Shown in pieces: positions 20,144-28,887 of a stretch of DNA of 64,000 bases. Below the pieces are notes generated by a model. It searched no databases and was not told the DNA's origin. It saw only the letters and a program-made list of their open reading frames with translations. The stretch lies in contig JAPFDT010000025.1 of assembly GCA_026169815.1 (NCBI GenBank), positions 1 to 64,000 of the forward strand. The letters are read 5' to 3'. This DNA is from Pseudogracilibacillus sp. Lineage in GTDB: Bacteria; Bacillota; Bacilli; Bacillales; Amphibacillaceae. The stretch's first letter is position 1; the number at the start of each line of letters is the position of its first letter. The position numbers and the translations under genes were made by a program.

Positions 20144-21262
20144 ATGTCAGTTACAAGAGGACTTGAAGGGGTAGTTGCAACAGAGTCATCAATTTGTTCG
20201 ATTATCGATGACAAATTAACATATGCAGGATATACAATTGATGATCTAGCTGAAAACGCTTCATTCGAAGAGGTTGTATATTTACTATGGAACCGTGAGT
20301 TACCTAACGAGGAACAACTGAAGACAATCCGCGAAGAATTAGTAAATGAAATGGAAGTACCTGAATCAATTTTTGATCATTTACGTTCATATGATATATC
20401 TAAAGTACATCCAATGGCAGCATTACGTACTGCTATTTCATTGTTAGGTTTATATGATGAAGAAGCAGACGTTATGGAGAAAGAAGCAAATCACCGTAAA
20501 GCAGTTCGTTTACAAGCGAAAGTTGCAACAATTGTTACGGCATTTGCACGAATTCGCCAAGGAAAAGACCCAGTAGCACCTAGAAAAGATTTAACATATG
20601 CTGAGAACTTTTTATTTATGTTAAACGATAAAGAAGGGGAAGCAATTGAGGTAGAAGCAATTGATAAAGCGTTAGTATTACATGCTGACCACGAGCTGAA
20701 TGCATCTACATTCACTGCAAGAGTATGTGTTGCTACACTATCGGATGTATATTCAGGTATTACAGCTGCAATTGGTGCTTTAAAAGGACCACTACACGGC
20801 GGAGCTAATGAGCAAGTAATGGCTATGTTATCTGAAATTGGCGAAGTAGAAAATGCTATTCCATACATTAAAGAAAAACTAGAAAATAAAGAGCTTATCA
20901 TGGGTATGGGACACCGCGTATATCGTACAGGAGATCCTCGTGCTAAGCACTTACAAAAAATGTCTAAAGAATTAACAAAATTACACGGACTAGAAAAATG
21001 GTATGACATGTCTGTGAAAATTGAAGATTATATTAAAGAACATAAAGGTCTACCTGCAAATGTTGATTTTTACTCAGCATCTGTATATCATTGTTTAGGG
21101 ATAGACCATGATTTATTCACACCGATATTTGCAGTAAGTCGTATGTCAGGTTGGTTAGCTCATATTTTAGAACAGTATGATAATAACCGCTTGATTCGTC
21201 CACGTGCAGATTATACTGGACCAAGCTTACGTGACTTCGTTCCTGTTGATCAGCGCGACTAA
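20144..21262 (+). CDS. citZ: citrate synthase
   Basis: 372 aa from the ATG at 20144 (MSVTRGLEGVVA), which has an AAAAGGAGA site; an in-frame ATG 36 nt earlier has none. Condenses oxaloacetate and acetyl-CoA. Catalytic segments are visible: LHGGANEQV (His), MGMGHRVYRTGDPRA (His) and FYSASVYHCLGI. The C-terminal RADYTGPSLR carries substrate-binding arginines. First gene of citZ-icd-mdh. A 310-nt gap containing a repeat hairpin separates it from icd. Confidence 0.97.
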   Translation: MSVTRGLEGVVATESSICSIIDDKLTYAGYTIDDLAENASFEEVVYLLWNRELPNEEQLKTIREELVNEMEVPESIFDHLRSYDISKVHPMAALRTAISLLGLYDEEADVMEKEANHRKAVRLQAKVATIVTAFARIRQGKDPVAPRKDLTYAENFLFMLNDKEGEAIEVEAIDKALVLHADHELNASTFTARVCVATLSDVYSGITAAIGALKGPLHGGANEQVMAMLSEIGEVENAIPYIKEKLENKELIMGMGHRVYRTGDPRAKHLQKMSKELTKLHGLEKWYDMSVKIEDYIKEHKGLPANVDFYSASVYHCLGIDHDLFTPIFAVSRMSGWLAHILEQYDNNRLIRPRADYTGPSLRDFVPVDQRD

Positions 21263-21279
21263 GTAATGTTTTTAAAAAG

Positions 21280-21405
21280 TTGAGGCTGGTACAAAACAAA
21301 TTTTATGCATAAGAAGTGGAAAGTTAAAAACTAAGTGTATTTCCGCAACGATTAGTTAGTCAATCCACCTTCATGTATGAAGACAGTTTTGTCCCAACCT
21401 CATTT
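21280..21405 (+). repeat. repeat family C, copy 1 (long hairpin behind citZ)
   Basis: Outer arms TTGAGGCTGGTACAAAAC (21280-21297) and GTTTTGTCCCAACCTCA (21386-21402) pair with few mismatches and are followed by TTTT, so it may end citZ transcripts. The interior (about 21314-21390) is clearly related to 48705-48788, and the arms are related to 54981-55037. The remaining 150 nt before icd contain nothing I recognise. Confidence 0.7.
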
Positions 21406-21572
21406 TAGTGCGGAGCTTTAAAAATAGAGAAAAAAGCAAAATAATACAAAAATCATTAGATTTATTGTATGTTTAATAGGAGCACATTTTTAATCCGGAT
21501 GAATAAATCATAAAATCCAGAAAAAAGAGAGATTAAAAAGAGATTTTAAATTTTATTAGGAGGTTATTGTAG

Positions 21573-22838
21573 ATGACAAATAAAATTACAGTAGATAATG
21601 GGAATTTACAAGTACCAAACAAACCAGTTATTCCATTTATTGAGGGAGACGGAACAGGTCCTGATATTTGGGCAGCAGCAAGTCGTGTATTAGACGCAGC
21701 TGTAGAAAAAGCATATGATGGTGAAAAAGCAATTCAGTGGAAAGAAGTTTACGCTGGAGAGAAAGCTTTTAACAAAACTGGTGAGTGGTTACCTAACGAC
21801 ACATTAGAACAAATTAATGAATATAAAATTGCATTAAAAGGTCCTTTAACAACACCAATTGGCGGTGGGTTCCGTTCATTAAACGTAGCACTACGTCAAG
21901 AACTAGACTTATATAACTGCTTACGTCCAGTACGTTATTTCCAAGGAGTTCCTTCACCAGTTAAGCATCCAGAAGATGTTGACATGGTTATTTTCCGTGA
22001 GAACACAGAAGATATTTATGCAGGAATTGAGTGGGAAGCAGGAACACCAGAAGTTAAGAAAGTAGTAGATTTCTTACAAGATGAAATGGGAGTTAAAAAC
22101 ATTCGTTTCCCTGAAACTTCAGGAATTGGAATTAAGCCTGTTTCAGAAGAAGGTACGAAACGTTTAGTACGTGCTGCAATTAACCATGCAATTGAAGAAG
22201 GCCGTGACAGTGTAACGTTAGTTCATAAAGGTAACATTATGAAGTTCACTGAAGGAGCGTTCAAGAATTGGGGTTATGAAGTAGCAGAAGAAGAGTTTGC
22301 TGATCAAACATTCACATGGGCTGAATACGATCGTATCGTTGAAAAAGACGGTAAAGATGCAGCGAATAAAGCACAAGATGAAGCTGCAGCAGCTGGAAAA
22401 ATCATCATTAAAGATGCAATTGCTGATATTTTCTTACAACAAATTTTAACTCGTCCAAATGAGTTTAGTGTTGTTGTAACAATGAACTTAAATGGTGACT
22501 ATGTTTCAGATGCACTAGCTGCACAAGTTGGTGGAGTTGGAATTGCACCAGGAGCAAACATTAACTACGATACTGGTCATGCTATTTTTGAAGCAACACA
22601 TGGTACTGCACCAAAGTATGCTGGACTAGATCGAGTTAACCCTTCATCAGTTGTTTTATCAGGTGTTTTAATGTTAGAACACTTAGGCTGGAAAGAAGCA
22701 GCTGATTTAATTACAAACTCAATGGATAAAACAATTTTATCTAAAGTTGTAACATATGACTTTGCTCGTTTAATGGACGGTGCAACTGAAGTTAAATGTT
22801 CAGAGTTTGCTGATGAACTAATTAAAAATATGGGATAA
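21573..22838 (+). CDS. icd: isocitrate dehydrogenase (NADP)
   Basis: 421 aa, oxidative decarboxylation of isocitrate. The substrate-binding [17 protein letters not shown] includes the Ser that is phosphorylated in E. coli. Further motifs are [14 protein letters not shown] and the C-terminal [11 protein letters not shown] with the NADP-binding region. Standard length and perfect AGGAGG site. Terminator follows, then mdh. Confidence 0.97.
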   Translation: MTNKITVDNGNLQVPNKPVIPFIEGDGTGPDIWAAASRVLDAAVEKAYDGEKAIQWKEVYAGEKAFNKTGEWLPNDTLEQINEYKIALKGPLTTPIGGGFRSLNVALRQELDLYNCLRPVRYFQGVPSPVKHPEDVDMVIFRENTEDIYAGIEWEAGTPEVKKVVDFLQDEMGVKNIRFPETSGIGIKPVSEEGTKRLVRAAINHAIEEGRDSVTLVHKGNIMKFTEGAFKNWGYEVAEEEFADQTFTWAEYDRIVEKDGKDAANKAQDEAAAAGKIIIKDAIADIFLQQILTRPNEFSVVVTMNLNGDYVSDALAAQVGGVGIAPGANINYDTGHAIFEATHGTAPKYAGLDRVNPSSVVLSGVLMLEHLGWKEAADLITNSMDKTILSKVVTYDFARLMDGATEVKCSEFADELIKNMG

Positions 22839-22850
22839 TATTTAGTATAT

Positions 22851-22900
22851 AAGTCAACTTTATTATGATGTTATGTCATAATAGAGTTGGCTTTATTTTT
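22851..22900 (+). terminator. terminator after icd
   Basis: Stem AAGTCAACTTTATTATGA with TCATAATAGAGTTGGCTT, then a T-rich tail. Read-through to mdh is possible. Confidence 0.8.
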
Positions 22901-22928
22901 AAATAAATATGGAAAGTAGGGATAAATA

Positions 22929-23870
22929 ATGGGAATTAAACGTAGAAAAATCTCTGTCATTGGTTCAGGTTTTACAGGAGCTACCACTGCATTAATGGCT
23001 GCTCAAAAGGAATTAGGAGATGTTGTTTTAGTAGATATACCTGATATGGAGAAGCCGACACAAGGAAAGGCTTTAGATATGCTCCAGGCAAGTCCTGTAC
23101 AAGGTTTTGATGCAAAGATTACAGGTACTTCTAATTATGCAGAAATAGCCGATTCAGATATTGTGATAGTAACAGCTGGCATTGCTCGTAGACCAGGTAT
23201 GAGTCGTGATGATTTAGTTAATACAAACGCGGGAATTATGAAGTCCGTAGCACAAGAAATAAAGAAATATGCACCTGAAACGTTTATTCTAGTTTTATCA
23301 AATCCAGTTGATGCGATGACATATACTATTTTTAAAGAAACTGGTTTTCCAAAAAATCGTGTTATCGGTCAATCTGGGGTACTTGATACAGCAAGATTCC
23401 GTACTTTTGTTGCGGAAGAACTAGATGTATCAATAAAAGATGTAACAGGTTTTGTTCTCGGTGGTCACGGAGATGATATGGTTCCGCTAATTCGTTATTC
23501 ATATGCAGGAGGCATTCCGTTAGACACGTTAATTTCAGAAAGTCGTTTAGAAGAAATAGTGGAGCGAACAAGAAAAGGCGGCGGAGAAATTGTCGGTTTA
23601 CTAGGAAATGGTAGTGCATACTACGCTCCAGCAGCAGCTCTTGTTGAAATGACAGAAGCTATTTTGAAAGATCAACGTCGAATTTTACCAGCAATCGCTT
23701 ACTTAGAAGGCGAATATGGTTATTCTGAATTATACCTAGGAGTTCCTGTTATTCTTGGTGGTAATGGGATTGAAAAAGTAATGGAATTAGATTTAACAAC
23801 TGATGAAAAATCAGCTTTAGATAAATCTGTACAATCAGTAAAAGATGTCATAGAAGTATTAAACAAATAA
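22929..23870 (+). CDS. mdh: malate dehydrogenase
   Basis: 313 aa LDH-like malate dehydrogenase. NAD-binding [14 protein letters not shown], substrate-binding [11 protein letters not shown] (double Arg), [11 protein letters not shown], and catalytic His in [10 protein letters not shown]. The second residue of the Rossmann glycine motif is Ser where Ala is common. Last gene of the TCA cluster. Confidence 0.97.
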   Translation: MGIKRRKISVIGSGFTGATTALMAAQKELGDVVLVDIPDMEKPTQGKALDMLQASPVQGFDAKITGTSNYAEIADSDIVIVTAGIARRPGMSRDDLVNTNAGIMKSVAQEIKKYAPETFILVLSNPVDAMTYTIFKETGFPKNRVIGQSGVLDTARFRTFVAEELDVSIKDVTGFVLGGHGDDMVPLIRYSYAGGIPLDTLISESRLEEIVERTRKGGGEIVGLLGNGSAYYAPAAALVEMTEAILKDQRRILPAIAYLEGEYGYSELYLGVPVILGGNGIEKVMELDLTTDEKSALDKSVQSVKDVIEVLNK

Positions 23871-23885
23871 ATAATGGTCTTATAC

Positions 23886-23928
23886 AAAACATCCTTTTAA
23901 GTCTTAATACTTTAAAGGATGTTTTTTT
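23886..23928 (+). terminator. terminator after mdh
   Basis: Stem AAAACATCCTTT-AA with TTTAAAGGATGTTTTTTT ending in a T-run. Confidence 0.9.
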
Positions 23929-24008
23929 GTTAGTGAATCAATTTTATAATAAAATTGATTTAATTAAAAACATGAACCGTTAGTTACAAAATATTATGAT
24001 CATCTAAT

Positions 24009-24025
24009 TGTAAATTTAATGTTAA
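24009..24025 (-). promoter_or_regulatory. candidate PhoP half-sites upstream of phoPR
   Basis: The minus strand reads TTAACA then TTTACA, with starts exactly 11 nt apart. This matches the TT(A/T/C)ACA direct-repeat pattern of PhoP-binding sites. It lies about 83 nt before phoP, consistent with autoregulation. Only two half-sites are clear, where strong Pho boxes have about four. Confidence 0.4.
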
Positions 24026-24107
24026 ATACTTCGATACTTTTCCACTTTTCTTTTAGTTGTTGTAAGATAGTAGGTAACAAACGTATGAGTAGAAAAGAGG
24101 GTATTTA

Positions 24108-24800
24108 TTGAGTCAGACAATATTAATTGTAGAAGACGAACCATCGATTGTGACCTTATTGAAATATAATTTAGAACAAGAGAACTTCATAACAGAAGTC
24201 GCTTATGACGGGGAAGAAGCAATAGAACTGTTTAAAGCAAATGAGTATGATTTAATTGTCTTAGATATTATGTTACCTAAAATGGATGGTATAAAAGTGT
24301 GTAAAACAATCCGAATGATTAATAAGCACATACCTATTATCATGCTAACTGCTAAAGATTCAGAGTATGATAAAATACAAGGGTTAGAAATCGGAGCAGA
24401 TGATTATTTAACGAAACCATTCAGCCCGAAAGAGTTACTTGCAAGAATACAAGCTATATTGCGTAGAATAGGTAACGCTCCACTTAGCGAAGGCGAAGTT
24501 CTTAAAAATGGAGATATATCGATTTATCCACAACAATATAAAGTTTATTTTAAAGATAATTTGTTAGAATTAACAAAAAAAGAATATGAACTCCTCGTTT
24601 ATTTAACAAAACATAAAGGTGAAATATTATCACGCGAACAATTATTGCATGCAGTGTGGGAGTTTGATTTTGTTGGTGATTCACGTATAGTTGATGTTCA
24701 AGTTAGTCATTTACGCGAAAAAATCGAAGAAAATACCCGGAAGCCTTCATACATTAAAACAGTTCGTGGTTTTGGCTATAAAATGGAGGAGTACACATGA
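24108..24800 (+). CDS. phoP: phosphate-response regulator PhoP
   Basis: 230 aa OmpR/PhoB-type regulator. Receiver domain with acidic pocket (Glu9, Asp10), phospho-acceptor Asp53 (LIVLDIMLP) and Lys103 (LTKPFSP); a winged-helix C-terminal domain ending RTVRGFGYKMEE. TTG start after AGAGGG. Overlaps phoR by 4 nt. Close in sequence to B. subtilis PhoP and in the same position after mdh, which supports this identity over WalR. Confidence 0.93.
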   Translation: MSQTILIVEDEPSIVTLLKYNLEQENFITEVAYDGEEAIELFKANEYDLIVLDIMLPKMDGIKVCKTIRMINKHIPIIMLTAKDSEYDKIQGLEIGADDYLTKPFSPKELLARIQAILRRIGNAPLSEGEVLKNGDISIYPQQYKVYFKDNLLELTKKEYELLVYLTKHKGEILSREQLLHAVWEFDFVGDSRIVDVQVSHLREKIEENTRKPSYIKTVRGFGYKMEEYT

Positions 24801-26203
24801 AAAATTTACCATCTAAAAAAAGTTTAACTTATATTAGTATTATAGCACTTGTTATATTAGTTACTGGTATAATTTTATTTCCAGTAGTGACAAACATTTA
24901 TATATTATTTGCTGTGTTAATTATCGAGTTAATTGTATTTTTAATTATGTTATTTTTCCTTTTTGATAAATATGTTAAACCAATTGAAGTTGCCTCAGAT
25001 ACGATGGATAAATTATTACAAGGAAATTACCATGCTCGTGTTCACCATGCAATGGAAGGGACAATTGGTGAACTAAGTACTAAAATAAACTCCCTTGCCC
25101 GTAATTTAAGTGAATTAACGATTCAAGAACAAATTCAAGCAGAGCAATTATCGACTGTTATTGAGAATTCAGAAAGTGGCCTAGTCCTTATCGATGAAAA
25201 AGGGTATATTCATATCGTGAATCGTAAGTTTATCTCGATGTTTGGGAAAAAAACTTCGGATTACATTGGGCATCTTTACTATGATGTACTTGAAAATGAA
25301 CAAATTCACCATACTGTGCAAGAAACATTCTTATATGAACAAAATGTCAAGCACCTTTTTTCATTAGTATCAGATGATGATCCAGTTTATTTAGAAATTG
25401 TCGGTGCTCCATTATTTGATGAAAGAAATACATTAAAAGGTGCTGTATTAGTCATTTATGATATAACAGAGTTTAAAAATATTGAAGTAATGCGAAAAGA
25501 CTTTGTAGCAAATGTATCACATGAGTTAAAGACACCAATTACATCGATTAAAGGTTTTGCTGAAACGTTGATAGACGGAGCAGGAGAAGATCCAACTACC
25601 CGTAATCAATTTTTAAATATTATTTTTGACGAGAGTAAACGAATTCAATTATTAATAGAGGATTTATTAATTTTATCCCGTTTAGAAAAAGATGAATTTA
25701 CCTTATCAATTAGTGAAGTGAACGTAGGAGAATTAGAAGACGAAATAATGCCAGTAGTAGAACAAAGAGCTGCCGAAAAAGAAATTAATGTAACAACAAA
25801 TATTGATCGAACGATTAATTTTTCTGCTGATGGAGAAAAAATGAAACAAGTCATTTTGAATCTATTAATGAATGCGATAAGCTATACGCCTGAGCGTGGT
25901 TTTATTTCTTTAGATATTTTTAACATAGAAGATTACGTTCATTTTCAAGTAGCAGATAGTGGTATTGGGATAGGAAAAGATTATTTGCCACGAATTTTTG
26001 AGCGATTTTATCGAGTGGATAAAGCAAGAAGCCGTGATACAGGTGGAACTGGCTTAGGTTTAGCAATTGTAAAACATATTGTAGAAGTTCATCATGGGGA
26101 AATTACAGTAGATAGTGAAGTAGAAAAAGGAACAACCTTTACTGTTTGTATTCCACATGATAGAAAAAAGAACAATCATACATTATTGAATAAAAAATCG
26201 TAA
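24797..26203 (+). CDS. phoR: phosphate sensor histidine kinase PhoR, no extracytoplasmic domain
   Basis: 468 aa. Two adjacent membrane helices (about 10-31 and 33-57) are joined by only a few residues, then HAMP (~58-110), PAS (~115-220), HisKA with phospho-acceptor His242 (NVSHELKTPITS), and HATPase with N, G1 (DSGIGI) and G2 (GGTGLGLAIV) boxes. B. subtilis PhoR is ~579 aa because of a ~150-residue external domain between the two helices, which is missing here. No frameshift is apparent; the gene looks intact. ATG overlaps the phoP stop. Confidence 0.92.
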   Translation: MKNLPSKKSLTYISIIALVILVTGIILFPVVTNIYILFAVLIIELIVFLIMLFFLFDKYVKPIEVASDTMDKLLQGNYHARVHHAMEGTIGELSTKINSLARNLSELTIQEQIQAEQLSTVIENSESGLVLIDEKGYIHIVNRKFISMFGKKTSDYIGHLYYDVLENEQIHHTVQETFLYEQNVKHLFSLVSDDDPVYLEIVGAPLFDERNTLKGAVLVIYDITEFKNIEVMRKDFVANVSHELKTPITSIKGFAETLIDGAGEDPTTRNQFLNIIFDESKRIQLLIEDLLILSRLEKDEFTLSISEVNVGELEDEIMPVVEQRAAEKEINVTTNIDRTINFSADGEKMKQVILNLLMNAISYTPERGFISLDIFNIEDYVHFQVADSGIGIGKDYLPRIFERFYRVDKARSRDTGGTGLGLAIVKHIVEVHHGEITVDSEVEKGTTFTVCIPHDRKKNNHTLLNKKS

Positions 26204-26210
26204 TTTCGAT

Positions 26211-26239
26211 TTGACAATAAAATAATGCTATGTTATTCT
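26211..26239 (+). promoter_or_regulatory. sigma-A promoter of infC-rpmI-rplT
   Basis: Perfect TTGACA (26211-26216), a 17-nt spacer and TATTCT (26234-26239), right after the phoR stop. Confidence 0.8.
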
Positions 26240-26245
26240 GTAATA

Positions 26246-26452
26246 GTGAACAAAAAGTTCAGATGATCTAATCGACAAGTAGGAGCACCCGCTTCTCACC
26301 TGACCGACACTTATTATACAGTAGTTGGCTGGTTACTAGTATATTTTAAACGCTAGAAATATGTGGGTGCACCAGTGTGCCCACATTTTTTGTTGTGAAA
26401 AATGCTCGAGATCTTGTCATTCTTGATCAAAAATATTCGGAGGTGGCTAGAT
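26246..26452 (+). promoter_or_regulatory. ribosomal protein L20-type leader with terminator
   Basis: The 5' leader of the infC operon. A GGAGCACCCGCTTCTCACCT-like segment (near 26282) is typical of the Firmicute L20 leader, followed by further pairable segments and a terminator hairpin, ATGTGGGTGCA...TGCCCACAT plus T-run (26361-26391). In B. subtilis, L20 binds such a leader and favours termination, giving autogenous control of infC, rpmI and rplT. The family call is by pattern and location. Confidence 0.8.
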
Positions 26453-26968
26453 ATTAGCAAAGAAATGAACGTTAACGAGAAAATTCGTGCAAGAGAAGTA
26501 AGACTAATTGATGCAAACGGAGACCAACTAGGCGTAAAATCTCGCAATGAAGCGTTAGAAATCGCTCAAAAGAGAGAATTAGACTTAGTATTAGTAGCGC
26601 CTGGTGCTAAACCGCCAGTTTGTCGAATTATGGATTACGGAAAGTATCGTTATGAGCAACAGAAAAAGGAAAGAGAAGCTCGTAGAAAACAACGAGTTAT
26701 TAATGTGAAAGAAGTTCGTTTTTCTCCTGGAATTGGTGATCACGACTTTAACACAAAGTTACGTAATGCTCGCAGGTTCATTGAGAATGGCGATAAAGTA
26801 AAAGCTTCTGTACGTTTCAGAGGTAGAGCGATTACGCATAAAGATTTAGGCCGTGAAGTATTAGAGCGACTTGCAGAAGAGTTGAAAGATGTTGCTGATG
26901 TTGAGTCAAGAGCTCGTATGGAAGGTCGTCAAATGTTTATGATGCTTGCTCCAGCATCTGAAAAGTAA
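26453..26968 (+). CDS. infC: translation initiation factor IF-3 (ATT start)
   Basis: 171 aa. I place the start at ATT (26453) giving [18 protein letters not shown], 7 nt after GGAGGT. The frame is open further upstream to an ATG at 26402, but that lies at the base of the leader terminator, has no ribosome site and adds 17 non-homologous residues. An ATT start is conserved for infC and lets IF-3 discriminate against its own mRNA. The N domain (to ~75) has [15 protein letters not shown]; the C domain has [12 protein letters not shown] and [14 protein letters not shown]. Confidence 0.95.
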   Translation: MSKEMNVNEKIRAREVRLIDANGDQLGVKSRNEALEIAQKRELDLVLVAPGAKPPVCRIMDYGKYRYEQQKKEREARRKQRVINVKEVRFSPGIGDHDFNTKLRNARRFIENGDKVKASVRFRGRAITHKDLGREVLERLAEELKDVADVESRARMEGRQMFMMLAPASEK

Positions 26969-27025
26969 TCATAGTATATTTAATAGTATATTTAGAGGTA
27001 GATGTATTTAAGGAGGAAATTTAGC

Positions 27026-27220
27026 ATGTCGAAAATGAAAACACATAAAGGTTCTGCAAAGCGTTTTAAAAGAACAGCTTCAGGAAAGCTAAAACGTTCA
27101 CAAGGATATACAAGTCACTTGTTTGCGAACAAATCTCAAAAGCAAAAACGTAAGCTACGTAAGTCAGCAATGGTATCAAAAGGCGATCAAAAGCGTATCG
27201 ACCAAATGTTACCACGATAA
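27026..27220 (+). CDS. rpmI: 50S ribosomal protein L35
   Basis: 64 aa basic protein, [20 protein letters not shown], ending RIDQMLPR. The ATG at 27026 follows AGGAGGA by eight bases; the frame is open for eight more codons upstream, but those do not match L35. Second gene of the IF3-L35-L20 operon. Confidence 0.97.
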   Translation: MSKMKTHKGSAKRFKRTASGKLKRSQGYTSHLFANKSQKQKRKLRKSAMVSKGDQKRIDQMLPR

Positions 27221-27267
27221 TAAACAAAATATAGAATTAGATGGAAGTATTTTAGGAGGTAATTAGA

Positions 27268-27624
27268 ATGCCACGAGTAAAAGGTGGAACGGTTACGCGT
27301 AATCGTCGTAAAAGAATTTTAAAGTTATCTAAAGGTTATTATGGTTCAAAACATAAACTATTTAAAACAGCAAAACAACAAGTTATGAAGTCAGGTCAAT
27401 ATGCTTATCGTGACCGTAAGCAAAGAAAACGTGAATTCCGTAAATTATGGATTGCACGTATTAATGCTGCAGCACGTTTAAACGATATGTCATATAGCCA
27501 GTTAATGCATGGTTTGAAAGTTGCTGGAGTAGATATTAATCGTAAAATGTTAGCAGACCTAGCGGTTCATGATGCAGATGCATTCACTGCACTAGTTAAC
27601 CAAGCAAAAACTGCTATTAAATAA
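27268..27624 (+). CDS. rplT: 50S ribosomal protein L20
   Basis: 118 aa, [20 protein letters not shown], with the long basic N-terminal helix and a globular C-terminal domain that binds 23S rRNA and, in Bacillus, the operon leader. AGGAGG site. Followed by a strong terminator. B. subtilis has ysdA next; here a composite repeat element takes that place. Confidence 0.98.
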   Translation: MPRVKGGTVTRNRRKRILKLSKGYYGSKHKLFKTAKQQVMKSGQYAYRDRKQRKREFRKLWIARINAAARLNDMSYSQLMHGLKVAGVDINRKMLADLAVHDADAFTALVNQAKTAIK

Positions 27625-27631
27625 GTGTAAT

Positions 27632-27672
27632 CAAACCAAATCTTATAGAAATATGAGATTTGGTTTTTTCAT
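27632..27672 (+). terminator. terminator of the infC operon
   Basis: Stem AAACCAAATCT with AGATTTGGTTT and T-run. Confidence 0.9.
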
Positions 27673-27710
27673 TACGAAATTTAGTGATTATAAAAATAAG
27701 ATGTAAACAA

Positions 27711-28337
27711 AAACTATGACATAGTATTATAAAATTATTGCACAAACTACTGGGCTGAAAAGGCATTATTTATATTAGATAGTTAGAGAATAACTATCGC
27801 AGTCCGAATATATTCCGCTTTCCGCGGGCGAGTATCAAGTCTCCTCAGGCCTACGCCTTGCGGGGTCTTGATAGACTCTTACTTCCCGCAGGAGTCTCCA
27901 TATATTCGGACTGCTATGTATTTGCTGTTTGTAAATATATTTACTAATGATACTTTTTCAGTGATTGTATTCCGTCGTTACTATAATGAATTATGTGTTT
28001 TTTTAAACGGTAGAAATTTAAAATAGATATGTGTAGTTAATTTGCATACTTAACAAAATTAAAATAAAATATCTAAAAAATATTAAATGCTTCAAATATA
28101 GCGAAGGAATAACACGGAGACTCCTGTGGGAAAGCGAAGACGATTAGACCCCGGAGAAAGTGGTTTACTTTCGAGGCAAACTAAGAACGCGACGTCCTGT
28201 CGCAAAGTTTGCATTTGCACATCCTGAGCTTCGAGGCTAATCGCGAGCCCACGGAAAGCGTAGTGTTATTCCGCAGCGAAGTTTGGTACAAACATTCTTT
28301 AATTATATTTTATATAATATTAGTTACATCACAGTTT
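27711..28337 (-). repeat. composite structured repeat, copy 1 (inverted)
   Basis: Non-coding element filling most of the 753-nt rplT-dUTPase gap. Unit A core is 27799-27914, bounded by GCAGTCCGAATATA and its perfect complement. Unit B core is 28106-28272, bounded by GGAATAACAC and its complement. A 191-nt AT-rich spacer, homologous to that of copy 2, joins them. Unit B contains a 57-nt two-hairpin cassette (28177-28233). End repeats: AAACTATGACATAGTATTAT at 27711 and, on the minus strand, AAACTGTGATGTAACTAATA ending at 28337. The whole lies in opposite orientation to copies 2 and 3. No ORF is contained. Confidence 0.85.
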
Positions 28338-28378
28338 ACTTTTCTGTAGTAAATTAACTATAAATAAAAGGAGGGGTT

Positions 28379-28867
28379 ATGTTGGATTGGGGTATTTTAT
28401 TTTCTAAACAAGAAAAATTAGATCAATATATTATCGAAAATCATCAATTACACGATCAAGATTTATTTGAAGAAAAAATGCTAGCACTACTAGTTGAGTT
28501 AGGTGAGTTAGCGAATGAAACGCGTTGTTTTAAATTTTGGAGTGAAAAAAAAGCTTCAGAACGCTCCATTATTTTGGAAGAATATGTTGATAATATTCAC
28601 TTTATACTATCATTAGGATTAACGAAACAATATGAGTTTTCACAAATTGAAGATGAAACTAGTCACTTTACAGAAACCGAACAATTTAACGATGTATTTA
28701 AAAAGGCTCTGAAATTTTATACAGAACAGACAAAAGAAACTTACATTACATTGTTTCAATCATATATCCAATTAGGTGCGCTTTTAGGTTTTACAGTAAC
28801 TGATATAATAAAAGCATATGATGAAAAAAATGAAGTAAACTATGAAAGACAAGATCAAGGATATTAA
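28379..28867 (+). CDS. dUTPase, all-alpha NTP-PPase (dUTPase_2) family
   Basis: 162 aa. The divalent-metal motifs of dimeric dUTPases are present: ELGE (Glu40, Glu43) and EEYVD (Glu68, Asp71), within the [16 protein letters not shown] and [12 protein letters not shown] segments. Predicted to hydrolyse dUTP to dUMP + PPi, keeping uracil out of DNA and supplying dTMP synthesis. AGGAGGGG site directly before the ATG. Upstream of the M42 peptidase gene, 20 nt apart, probably one transcript. Confidence 0.88.
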   Translation: MLDWGILFSKQEKLDQYIIENHQLHDQDLFEEKMLALLVELGELANETRCFKFWSEKKASERSIILEEYVDNIHFILSLGLTKQYEFSQIEDETSHFTETEQFNDVFKKALKFYTEQTKETYITLFQSYIQLGALLGFTVTDIIKAYDEKNEVNYERQDQGY

Positions 28868-28887
28868 TAAAGATAGGGGTAGAACAG

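Noticed and set aside
20491-21009. 172-codon minus-strand frame inside citZ
   Set aside because: Serine/alanine-rich antisense shadow of a highly conserved gene, no ribosome site. The same applies to similar long antisense frames in ald, accD, nrnA and malic enzyme.
26402-26452. infC starting at the upstream ATG
   Set aside because: No ribosome site, position at the base of the leader terminator, and 17 extra residues without homology. The ATT at 26453 has GGAGGT and matches the known family start.
27711-28337. OLE RNA, a ~600-nt structured RNA of extremophilic Firmicutes
   Set aside because: Length is similar, but OLE is a single-copy gene next to its partner-protein gene. This element occurs at least three times, has terminal inverted repeats, and no such gene is adjacent.
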